Of a stretch of DNA of 64,000 nt, positions 37,925 through 44,711 are shown one piece after another. Under the pieces are notes generated by a model. It saw only the letters and a list, made by a program, of their open reading frames with translations, searched no databases and had not been told where the DNA came from. Source of the stretch: an uncultured Prochlorococcus sp. (GTDB lineage Bacteria; Cyanobacteriota; Cyanobacteriia; PCC-6307; Cyanobiaceae); assembly GCF_902522795.1 (NCBI RefSeq), contig NZ_CABYWZ010000004.1:25541-89540 (forward strand), in the 5' to 3' direction. The first letter of the stretch is position 1. Each line of letters starts with the position of its first letter. The translations under genes and the position numbers were made by a program.

Positions 37925-38386
37925 ATGGAGACTTACAATCCTCCCAAAGAAGTTGAAGAAAAAGAAGATAAATCTGATCTTCCTGAAAAAGAAATTATCT
38001 TGGAAAAATGGTTACTTGAAAAAATTGACAGTTTAATTCCTTTAATAAAAGAAAAATGGCCTAACATTGCACAACAAACCCTTGAGGCCACAAAAGGGAG
38101 TATTGATGATTTAGTTGAAGTAATATCAAGCCATAGTGGAACCTCAGCAATTGGAATAAAAAGCCAACTATTTGAAATCATTGATTCAATAAGAGAAAAC
38201 AATTGGAAAATATCAGAAAAAATTGAGCCTATTGAAAGTCAATTAGAAGAATTATTAGAGGAACTTAACAATACACTTAGACCAAAAATAGAAAGTCCAA
38301 TAAGAAAAAAACCACTATTATCCATTGCTATTGCAGCTGGTATTGGTTTACTAATAGGAAGTCTCCTAAACAGTGGCAGAAAATAA
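37925..38386 (+). CDS. YqjD/ElaB-like (DUF883-type) membrane-anchored protein
   Basis: A 153-residue protein. The first 130 residues are charged and helical, with KEKWPNIAQQTLEATKGSID and coiled-coil-like segments. One C-terminal membrane helix, PLLSIAIAAGIGLLIGSLL, carries glycine-zipper spacing. This is the layout of YqjD/ElaB inner-membrane proteins, some of which associate with ribosomes. A YqjE/holin-X-like protein follows 1 bp after its stop, as in the yqjDE pair of enterobacteria. Confidence 0.6.
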   Translation: METYNPPKEVEEKEDKSDLPEKEIILEKWLLEKIDSLIPLIKEKWPNIAQQTLEATKGSIDDLVEVISSHSGTSAIGIKSQLFEIIDSIRENNWKISEKIEPIESQLEELLEELNNTLRPKIESPIRKKPLLSIAIAAGIGLLIGSLLNSGRK

Positions 38387-38387
38387 T

Positions 38388-38774
38388 ATGGAAAAACCAA
38401 AAAATAAAAACTTTGCAAATACAGCCTCTAGAATTTCAGCCATCGCAAGTTCAGTGATGGATTTGCATGTCAGAATAGCTCTTCAAGAAGTAGATAGAGA
38501 AAAAAGAAGATTAATTAGTGGTGGAGTATTTTTGGTAATTGGCAGCATATTATTATTATTAGTACTAATTTCCCTCCATATTATTTTTTATCTTTTTCTA
38601 GCGAAATATAATAACTGGAATATTGAATATAATTTATTACTTATAATATTTATGGATTTATTTCTTGCAGGCTTAAGTTTGAAGCTTGGAGGAAAATTAG
38701 CCAAAGGACCATATCTTCCTCAAACATTAGAGGGTTTAGGCAAAACAACAAAGGCCGTTTTAGGTAAAAAATAA
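38388..38774 (+). CDS. YqjE/phage-holin-X-like membrane protein
   Basis: ATG at 38388 is 1 bp after the previous stop; a GTG five codons upstream would overlap it. The product is 128 residues: a cationic helix SAIASSVMDLHVRIALQEVD, two strong hydrophobic segments (about 50-75 and 85-105) and a basic tail. The pattern matches the putative Actinobacterial Holin-X, holin superfamily III/DUF1469 and YqjE. It probably pairs with the preceding YqjD-like protein. No lysis genes are nearby, so a phage role is unlikely. Confidence 0.6.
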   Translation: MEKPKNKNFANTASRISAIASSVMDLHVRIALQEVDREKRRLISGGVFLVIGSILLLLVLISLHIIFYLFLAKYNNWNIEYNLLLIIFMDLFLAGLSLKLGGKLAKGPYLPQTLEGLGKTTKAVLGKK

Positions 38775-38775
38775 A

Positions 38776-39900
38776 TTACCTAATTAAATACTTTATCCAT
38801 CTACAATCTATCCCCCCATTACTAACAGGAATTTTCAATGAAGATTTCATTTTCAAATATTTTGTTAGTTTTGGATTTCCACTTAGCAACCAAAATTCCC
38901 AACCTGAAAAATTATTCTTTAGGAAGTTTCCCATTTGTTCATATAAACAAATCAATTCATTTTCATCGCCTAATTTTTTGCCGTATGGAGGATTACATAT
39001 AATTATCCCAGGAGTGCAACTTAACTGGAGTGCTAAAAAATCATTATTTATAAGCTCAATATAATTTTCGAGTCTAGCCAATGAAATGTTTATATTCGCC
39101 TGCTCAAAAACCTTTTTATTAATTTCACACCCTATTATTGTTGGTAATTTTTCATAATTTATAATTCTATTTTTTGCCTTATTTTTTTCATTCAGATAAA
39201 TATCTTTCCTAAAGTCCAACCAATTCTCAAAAAGATATACTTGATCAATATTTATGGGAACTCCAAGGAGTTGGTTGACTGCCTCAATTAAAAAAGTGCC
39301 CGAGCCACACATAAGATCTATTAAGGGAACTTTACCATTCCATTGAGTCATATTTATTAATCCAGAAGCTAAATTTTCTTTTAATGGAGCATTTCCAATT
39401 GCGGGCCTATAGCCTCTTTTGTGTAAACTTTCTACGCTGCTTTGAAAACTGAGAATTGCTTTATTATTATTTAAATGCAGATGAATTATAAAATCAGGAT
39501 TATCTAAAGAAATATTTGATCTTTTATTCCAAACTGCCTGTTGCAAATCAGTTATAGAATTTTTTACTTCAAGAGCAGTGAAATGAGTATGACTTAAAGA
39601 AGATGTTCTCCCAGTTACTTGAACATTAAACGTTTTATCAAAGTGCAACCAATTTAACCAATCAAATGAATCTCTAACCCCCGCATACAAAGATTGCTTG
39701 TCATGGCAATTAAAACTTGCAATTTCTCTATAAAAACGAAAAGCTAATCTGGAATAGAAATGAACTCTATAAAAAGTTTCAAAATCACATTCAAAATTAA
39801 TAAATCTTTTATAAGTATTAATATTAAAACCACCTAAATTTGAAATTTCCTCTGCTAAAGATTTCTCTAGTCCCTCCGGAGATGATGCCACTACATTCAT
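38776..39900 (-). CDS. RlmL/THUMP-type 23S rRNA methyltransferase
   Basis: A 374-residue protein with a THUMP domain (about 55-150) and a UPF0020 Rossmann methyltransferase. Motif I is VPLIDLMCGSGTFLIEA, and the catalytic motif IV is CNPPYGKKLGDE. It resembles the N-terminal half of RlmKL, which makes m2G2445 in 23S rRNA. The exact target is inferred. The start is ATG at 39900. Confidence 0.88.
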   Translation of the reverse strand: MNVVASSPEGLEKSLAEEISNLGGFNINTYKRFINFECDFETFYRVHFYSRLAFRFYREIASFNCHDKQSLYAGVRDSFDWLNWLHFDKTFNVQVTGRTSSLSHTHFTALEVKNSITDLQQAVWNKRSNISLDNPDFIIHLHLNNNKAILSFQSSVESLHKRGYRPAIGNAPLKENLASGLINMTQWNGKVPLIDLMCGSGTFLIEAVNQLLGVPINIDQVYLFENWLDFRKDIYLNEKNKAKNRIINYEKLPTIIGCEINKKVFEQANINISLARLENYIELINNDFLALQLSCTPGIIICNPPYGKKLGDENELICLYEQMGNFLKNNFSGWEFWLLSGNPKLTKYLKMKSSLKIPVSNGGIDCRWIKYLIR

Positions 39901-39959
39901 ATACGATAAAACTTAATAAAAAAACTATTCAATAACCATTTTGCCTGTCAGAATATAAA

Positions 39960-40229
39960 TGTCCAATTGGACTAGGTGATCTCAACCGATGTTTCGGACA
40001 GCGGTTCGATTCCGCTCAACTCCACTATTCGGGGTTGTAATGGTTTCGACGGGGCATAAGGAAGGTGACTGAAGCCGGCTCGGTTAGAGCAAAAACACAA
40101 ATGCTAACAAAATCGTTAGTTTCTCCCGTCAAACAGCACCAGTTGCTGCTTGATCCTAAAGGAGATGGGGTTATGTCAGCCTTATCAACCAAATGATACG
40201 AGGAGTCTGGAAGGACTCCACCTTTTTTT
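39960..40229 (+). ncRNA. ssrA: Circularly permuted (two-piece) tmRNA
   Basis: The tRNA-like 3' part precedes the 5' part. The T stem AGCGG/CCGCT around TTCGATT (40000-40016), acceptor strand CAACTCC (40017-40023) and discriminator A (40024) come first. After a 6-nt spacer, the 5' acceptor strand GGGGTTG (40031-40037) pairs with CAACTCC. The coding part then holds the tag frame at 40103-40153: ANKIVSFSRQTAPVAA and stop. This is the two-piece tmRNA known in Prochlorococcus and Synechococcus. The 5' end is estimated from the pairing TGTCC/GGACA. It ends in a terminator. Confidence 0.92.
40202..40229 (+). terminator. Rho-independent terminator of tmRNA
   Basis: GGAGTC (40202-40207) pairs with GACTCC (40214-40219) across a 6-nt loop, and a run of seven T (40223-40229) follows. 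It lies at the expected 3' end of the tmRNA. Confidence 0.7.
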
Positions 40230-40383
40230 AATAACTAAGAAGTTGTAATAAATAATTTATTAGTGTGTAAATATTGCTGCAAATGCTTGTATTAAAAAGA
40301 ATTTTTTTAATTTTATAAGTATAAATACTGAGAAGATAAGTTTTAAATTAATTTATCTTATTAAAAAAATCGAATCTTGCAAA

Positions 40384-40521
40384 ATGGAATCTAATAAAAA
40401 ACTGAATGACTTGATAATAAATCTCAAACCAAAAGTTATTAGATGCACTGGCGAAAAATTTCCCAATGAACTATGGAATTGTGGTTATCAAATAAAAAAA
40501 AATAAGAAAATATCTAGCTAA
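40384..40521 (+). CDS. Small hypothetical protein, 45 aa
   Basis: An ATG-initiated ORF between tmRNA and the aldo/keto reductase. The product is basic (MESNKKLNDLIINLKPK) with a Cys in VIRCTGE and another in ELWNCGYQIK. It is the only sign of coding in 40230-40529, whose remainder shows no motif. Its 3' end lies 8 bp from the convergent reductase gene. It is plausible but unproven. Confidence 0.4.
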   Translation: MESNKKLNDLIINLKPKVIRCTGEKFPNELWNCGYQIKKNKKISS

Positions 40522-40529
40522 AAATCTAA

Positions 40530-41492
40530 TTAAATGCTTGAAAAAGGATTTTTAGGCATTTTTTTTAAACATTTTTTTGACAATTCCTGAAGTACTTTAA
40601 ATTCTCTTTTATTTAAATTCCACTTGAATACATTCGATACATCTATAACTTGAGATTTTTTTCGCATTCCAACGAGCGGAATAGCTCCTTGATAACAACA
40701 CCAATTAATTGCTACTTGCGCTTGGGAAACTGATCTTTGATTTGCAATTCTTTTTAAACAGCTCCGCAATTCATATGTTGGTTTTTTATAGTTTTCAAAT
40801 AATGCATTGCGAATAAAACTTTTTTCTTTATTCTGATCTTTATCTGGATCAATACAAAGTATTCCAAAGGACAAAGGACTATAAGCAAAGAAATCAATAT
40901 TATTTTCGTCGCAAATTTTTTTGACCTGATATTGTTTTCCTAAATCAGGAGCAAGCAAAGAAAACTGTATTTGAACACTCTTTAGGCTCTGATCTCTTTT
41001 TTCTAAGAAATTAATTAATTTCATCAATCTTTTAGGGCCTATATTTGATAAACCTATCTGAAAATCAAAGCCTTCATCTTTTAAATCGCAAAGATTATTC
41101 AAGAGCCCTAATTCCTGCCAAGGATTGTATTTGGCAGTTGACCAATGCAATTGCACTATATCTAATTTGTTATTAAGTCTTTCTAAACTTTTCAAAAAAG
41201 GTTTATTAAAACCTCTGTTACCTATTCTCCAAGGATAAGGTGCAAGTTTGGTTGCTACTTGAATTCTTTTTTTCTTTGCTGAAGGAGTATTTAGTAAAAA
41301 TTTTCCTATCAACAATTCACTTCTACCCTGAAGATTCCCAGTACCGTAAGAATCTGCAGTATCAATTAGATCGAAACCTCTTCGTAACGCTTCATTATAT
41401 GTATCACGTAAATCATCGTCATTTATAGATTTGTAATTCCAGAAAAGCTTATTCCCCCAAGACCACGTACCTAATCCAATTCTTTTCTTCAC
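40530..41492 (-). CDS. Aldo/keto reductase
   Basis: A 320-residue TIM-barrel oxidoreductase. It has the entry RRGFDLIDTADSYG, Lys in ATKLAPYPW, and LDIVQLHW, which places the catalytic Asp-Tyr-Lys-His set. The C-terminus carries SVSQAQVAINWC and IPLVGMRKKSQV, the NADPH-binding side. The substrate is unknown. The start is GTG at 41492. It is divergent from the parA-like gene. Confidence 0.9.
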   Translation of the reverse strand: MKKRIGLGTWSWGNKLFWNYKSINDDDLRDTYNEALRRGFDLIDTADSYGTGNLQGRSELLIGKFLLNTPSAKKKRIQVATKLAPYPWRIGNRGFNKPFLKSLERLNNKLDIVQLHWSTAKYNPWQELGLLNNLCDLKDEGFDFQIGLSNIGPKRLMKLINFLEKRDQSLKSVQIQFSLLAPDLGKQYQVKKICDENNIDFFAYSPLSFGILCIDPDKDQNKEKSFIRNALFENYKKPTYELRSCLKRIANQRSVSQAQVAINWCCYQGAIPLVGMRKKSQVIDVSNVFKWNLNKREFKVLQELSKKCLKKMPKNPFSSI

Positions 41493-41586
41493 TAGCTAAT
41501 TTAAATAAGGAACTTTATAAGGTTATCTAAAAATACTAACTTCTTTAAAATATTTCAAAAAATAAGTTTTAAAGCATTAAATATCA

Positions 41587-41630
41587 ATTTCTCTTGACAT
41601 TAAGAAATTATTCTCCAAAGTAAGAGAAAT
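41587..41630. promoter_or_regulatory. Inverted repeat around a TTGACA box upstream of the parA-like gene
   Basis: ATTTCTCTT (41587-41595) and AAGAGAAAT (41622-41630) form a perfect 9-bp inverted repeat with 26 bp between arms. TTGACA at 41594-41599 overlaps the left arm and is a perfect -35 box, though no strong -10 follows at 17 bp. It ends 10 bp before the TTG start at 41641. An operator is inferred. Confidence 0.35.
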
Positions 41631-41640
41631 AAAAAAAAAA

Positions 41641-42312
41641 TTGTTCATTACCGTTTGCGGACAAAAAGGGGGGGTTGCCAAGACCTGTACAAGTATTCAC
41701 CTTGCAAGTGTTTGGCATTCTGAAGGTAAAAAAGTTTGCATAGTCGATGCCGACAAGAATAGATCTGCATTAGCATACGCATCAAGAGGCAATCTTCCAT
41801 TTCCAGTTTTCCCCGTCAGTTCAGCTGCTAAAGCATCAAGATCATCAGAAATTGTAATAACTGATGGCCAGGCTAGCAGTGATCAAGAAGAACTTAAACA
41901 CTTAGCGTATGGTTCAGATTTAGTTATCTTACCTACAACTGCAAAAGCAAGATCAGTAGAATTAACTGTTGAATTAGCTAATTTATTAAGAAACTTAAAA
42001 GTTAACCATGCTGTAGTAATAGTAAAAGTTGATTTTAGACAGCAAAAAGCAGCGCAACAAGCCAAAGCAGCTCTAGAAAATTTTGGTTTATATGTTTTTG
42101 ATACATTTATACCCTTACTTTCAGCATTTGATAAAGCAGAAGCCTCGGGCAATGCTGTATTTGAAGCTGTAGACGATTTAGGTAGATCAGATCCTCGTCG
42201 AATGACGGGCTGGTCTGCTTATTGTTCAATTGCCTCACAAATTCCATGCCTGATTTCGAAGCCCTCATCCGACACCAACAACTTAAACAACCAACAACCA
42301 ATCAGCGCTTAA
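41641..42312 (+). CDS. ParA/MinD-type ATPase
   Basis: A 223-residue deviant-Walker ATPase. Residues 2-17 are FITVCGQKGGVAKTCT, with the signature Lys (KGGVAKT) and the P-loop Lys; the second Gly of the usual KGGxGKT is Ala. Switch 1 is IVDADKNRSALAYA, and ITDGQASSDQEELKH stands where Walker B and switch 2 are expected. The start is TTG at 41641; no ATG fits. There is no ParB and no plasmid gene nearby. The role may be in chromosome, carboxysome or other cargo positioning. It overlaps the next gene by 67 bp. Confidence 0.85.
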   Translation: MFITVCGQKGGVAKTCTSIHLASVWHSEGKKVCIVDADKNRSALAYASRGNLPFPVFPVSSAAKASRSSEIVITDGQASSDQEELKHLAYGSDLVILPTTAKARSVELTVELANLLRNLKVNHAVVIVKVDFRQQKAAQQAKAALENFGLYVFDTFIPLLSAFDKAEASGNAVFEAVDDLGRSDPRRMTGWSAYCSIASQIPCLISKPSSDTNNLNNQQPISA

Positions 42313-42488
42313 AAGTAGTTGATTCTCCTAATTTTGAAGAAGAAAAAAACGAAGAATCAATAATTAAACAATCTGGGTTATTAGTAAATTTTTTCGGAGG
42401 GTTTATAGGCTCTGTAATTGGAACTTTAACAGTACTGTTTCTTTATGTTAATGAATATCTACCATTAGATTTACTAAAACTTAAGTAG
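42246..42488 (+). CDS. Small C-terminally membrane-anchored partner of the ParA-like gene
   Basis: ATG at 42246 (MPDFEALIRHQQL) gives 80 residues; an ATG 24 bp upstream in the same frame is less likely. Residues 1-48 are polar and charged; one hydrophobic segment, VNFFGGFIGSVIGTLTVLFL, fills most of the rest. The stop TAG (42486-42488) touches the 14-bp repeat at the left end of the inserted element. Before the insertion it would have overlapped argJ's 3' end by about 8 bp. The 67-bp overlap with the parA-like gene suggests coupled translation. Confidence 0.65.
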   Translation: MPDFEALIRHQQLKQPTTNQRLKVVDSPNFEEEKNEESIIKQSGLLVNFFGGFIGSVIGTLTVLFLYVNEYLPLDLLKLK

Positions 42489-42501
42489 TATATTCGCTAT
42501 T
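42488..42501. repeat. Left 14-bp direct repeat, relic of the argJ 3' end
   Basis: The exact 14-bp copy of 44719-44732. It lies at the stop codon of the small membrane gene and, on the minus strand, ends in a codon-perfect copy of the argJ C-terminus. It is no longer joined to the argJ reading frame. Confidence 0.8.
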
Positions 42502-42557
42502 GATACATATATAACTCCAAATCCATTGGTATCACTAGGTTCTTACTCCCATAATTA

Positions 42558-42641
42558 GTGTTATATAGGTGTTATAAACCATTTTTGACAAGGTCAAAAC
42601 GACTGCTATCGCAGAAGTAGTGTTATAAAAGTGCTACAAAA
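42558..42641 (+). repeat. Paired 11-bp repeats and hairpin at the element's left end
   Basis: Two tandem pairs of an 11-mer: GTGTTATATAG + GTGTTATAAAC (42558-42579) and GTGTTATAAAA + GTGCTACAAAA (42620-42641). Between them lies a perfect 7-bp hairpin, TTTTGAC-AAG-GTCAAAA (42583-42599). The arrangement resembles iterons or recombinase/protein binding sites. The rest of 42502-42694 shows no other feature. Confidence 0.5.
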
Positions 42642-42694
42642 ATTTTTCATTAAGTATTAATTAGTAAAATAAATTTAATTGCATAAATAACAAT

Positions 42695-44632
42695 TTGCCC
42701 TTTCGAATTTCTGGCAAGAATGATTTAAAAACGCTTTATCCAGAGATCTCAAAAGACGCAGATGGTTGGGATCCTTCGACAATTAGTTATGGGAGCACAA
42801 AAAAATTACGGTGGAAATGCAAAGAAGGTCATACTTATGAAGCCACGCCTAATAAAAGAACTTATAGAGGAGATGGATGTCCATATTGCTCAGGGAAAAA
42901 AATCTGGATTGGATTCAATGATTTAGCAACAGTATCTCCAAACATTGCAAAAGAATGGCATAAAACCAAAAATGGAGATCTAACACCTGATCAAGTATTT
43001 AATGGATCTCACAAAAAAGTATGGTGGCAATGCTCAAAATCTAAAAGTCATGAGTGGCAGGCAGTAATTAAAAGTAGATCTATATCTAAGAATGGGTGTC
43101 CATTATGTAGTAACAAAAAAGTATGTATTGATAATTGTTTAGAAACCATTTCACCAGATATCGCAGCGGAATGGCATAAAACCAAAAATGGAGATCTAAC
43201 ACCTGATCAAGTAGTAAATGGATCTAATAAAAAAGTATGGTGGCAATGCTCAAAATATAAAAATCATGAATGGCAAGCAACTGTTGCTCATAGAAGTAGT
43301 GGAAGTGGATGTCCGTTTTGTAGTAATAGATTAGTCAGTCTTGAAAATAATTTAGAAACCATTTCACCAGATATCGCAGCGGAATGGCATAAAACCAAAA
43401 ATGGAGATCTATCACCTTATCAAGTAGTAAATGGATCTAACAAAAAAGTATGGTGGCAATGCTCACGATTTAAAAATCATGAATGGCAAGCAGTAATTAA
43501 AAGTAGATCTATATCTAAGAATGGGTGTCCTTATTGTTCAAGACAATCTTCAATACCAGAAGTTCGTTTTTTATCAGAATTAGAGAAAATATTTGAAAAA
43601 GTAATTTCAAGAAAAAGAATTAATAAAGCAGAGATTGATATTTTTTTACCACAAGTCTCTTTAGCAATAGAATACGATGGCAGTTATTTTCATAAGGACA
43701 AAGAGATAAGAGATAAGAAGAAAAATGATCTCTTTTTAAATCAAGGAATTAACTTATTAAGAATTAGAGAGAAGCCACTAAAAAAAATTTCAAAGTTTGA
43801 TATCTCGATCGATAGCACTAAAGTAGTTAAAAAAGATATTGATTCTCTCTTAAGTTCAATCTTATTTTTTGTTAAGTCAGATCTTTTGAAAAAAAAAATT
43901 AATGCATATATTCAAGAACAAAATTTTAAAAATGAAAAACAATTTAAAAAATATATATCTTGCTTCCCTTCTCCTTTATATAAAAACTCATTTAAAAAAT
44001 TACAAAGAAAACTCTCTGATGAGTGGCATAAGGAGTTAAATAAACCTTTAGTTCCAGAACAATTCCCTGAATTTAGTCATATAAAAGTATGGTGGCAATG
44101 CTCAAAATCTAAAGGTCATAAATGGGAAGCGACTATTGCCGAGAGAAGTAGTGGAAAAGGATGTCCGTTTTGCAGTAATAAAAGAGTCAGTCTTGATAAT
44201 TGTTTAAAAACGATTTCACCAGATATTGCAAAAGAATGGCATCAAACCAAAAATGGAGATCTAACACCTGATCAAGTAGTAAATGGATCTCACAAAAAAG
44301 TATGGTGGCAATGCTCAAAATCTAAAAATCATGAATGGCAGGCAGTGATTAAAAGTAGAACAAGTAAAAGTCAAAGAAGAGGATGTCCGTTTTGCAGTAA
44401 TAAAAGAGTCAGTCTTGATAATTGTTTAAAAACGATTTCACCAGATATTGCAAAAGAATGGCATCAAACCAAAAATGGAGATCTAACACCTGATCAAGTA
44501 GTAAATGGATCTCACAAAAAAGTATGGTGGCAATGCTCAAAATCTAAAAATCATGAATGGCAGGCAGTGATTAAAGATAGAACACGAAGGAATCAATCTA
44601 CAGGTTGCCCTTATTGTTATTTGAATAAATAA
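42695..44632 (+). CDS. Seven-unit DUF4379 zinc-ribbon protein with inserted PD-(D/E)XK/Vsr-like nuclease
   Basis: A 645-residue protein. Zinc-ribbon units (about 65-75 residues: ISPDIAKEWHKTKNGDLTPD, KKVWWQCSK, H-W-A, GCPYCSN) occupy about 8-70, 75-146, 147-214, 215-283, 430-499, 500-573 and 574-645. The first, most diverged, has WKCKEGHTYEA. Residues about 286-400 form a nuclease-like domain: E289, then EIDIFLPQVSLAIEYDGSYFH (E313, D315, E326, D328, H333), a helix with RDKKKNDLFLNQGINLLRIRE. The fold assignment is by motif. No ATG precedes the first unit, so TTG at 42695 is used. DUF4379 proteins are common in mobile and viral DNA. The likely role is DNA binding and cutting. Confidence 0.75.
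   Translation: MPFRISGKNDLKTLYPEISKDADGWDPSTISYGSTKKLRWKCKEGHTYEATPNKRTYRGDGCPYCSGKKIWIGFNDLATVSPNIAKEWHKTKNGDLTPDQVFNGSHKKVWWQCSKSKSHEWQAVIKSRSISKNGCPLCSNKKVCIDNCLETISPDIAAEWHKTKNGDLTPDQVVNGSNKKVWWQCSKYKNHEWQATVAHRSSGSGCPFCSNRLVSLENNLETISPDIAAEWHKTKNGDLSPYQVVNGSNKKVWWQCSRFKNHEWQAVIKSRSISKNGCPYCSRQSSIPEVRFLSELEKIFEKVISRKRINKAEIDIFLPQVSLAIEYDGSYFHKDKEIRDKKKNDLFLNQGINLLRIREKPLKKISKFDISIDSTKVVKKDIDSLLSSILFFVKSDLLKKKINAYIQEQNFKNEKQFKKYISCFPSPLYKNSFKKLQRKLSDEWHKELNKPLVPEQFPEFSHIKVWWQCSKSKGHKWEATIAERSSGKGCPFCSNKRVSLDNCLKTISPDIAKEWHQTKNGDLTPDQVVNGSHKKVWWQCSKSKNHEWQAVIKSRTSKSQRRGCPFCSNKRVSLDNCLKTISPDIAKEWHQTKNGDLTPDQVVNGSHKKVWWQCSKSKNHEWQAVIKDRTRRNQSTGCPYCYLNK
44158..44575 (+). repeat. Exact 196-bp tandem repeat (222-bp period) inside the zinc-ribbon gene
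   Basis: 44158-44353 and 44380-44575 are identical by eye over 196 bp, offset by 222 bp (74 codons, in frame). They encode most of zinc-ribbon units 6 and 7. Perfect identity points to a recent duplication or gene conversion. A separate 41-bp exact repeat lies at 43061-43101 and 43490-43530 (units 2 and 4, 429 bp apart). Confidence 0.9.
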
Positions 44633-44647
44633 ATATGTTGAGATGAA

Positions 44648-44708
44648 GTGTTATAAAACAGTTATAAAATTTTTAATTCGCTTAGATCCCTTGCCCTGCA
44701 AAGGATCT
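44648..44708 (+). repeat. 11-bp repeat pair and imperfect hairpin at the element's right end
   Basis: GTGTTATAAAA + CAGTTATAAAA at 44648-44669 repeats the left-end pairs. A hairpin follows: AGATCC (44684-44689) with GGATCT (44703-44708), inner TTGC/GCAA and loop CCT, with one C-A mismatch. No T run follows on either strand, so it is not a clear terminator. It ends 3 bp before the argJ stop codon. Confidence 0.5.
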
Positions 44709-44711
44709 TGG

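Noticed and set aside
38388..38774. Prophage holin
   Set aside because: No lysin, capsid or integrase gene lies nearby. The gene pairs with a YqjD-like protein in a core-gene context.
39960..40229. tmRNA as target of an integrated element in this window
   Set aside because: I searched by eye for a second copy of the acceptor or T-arm sequence and saw none. The genes around it look like core genes.
44684..44708. Hairpin as a Rho-independent terminator for argJ or the zinc-ribbon gene
   Set aside because: Neither strand has a T run after the stem, and the stem has a C-A mismatch. It is recorded only as a hairpin.
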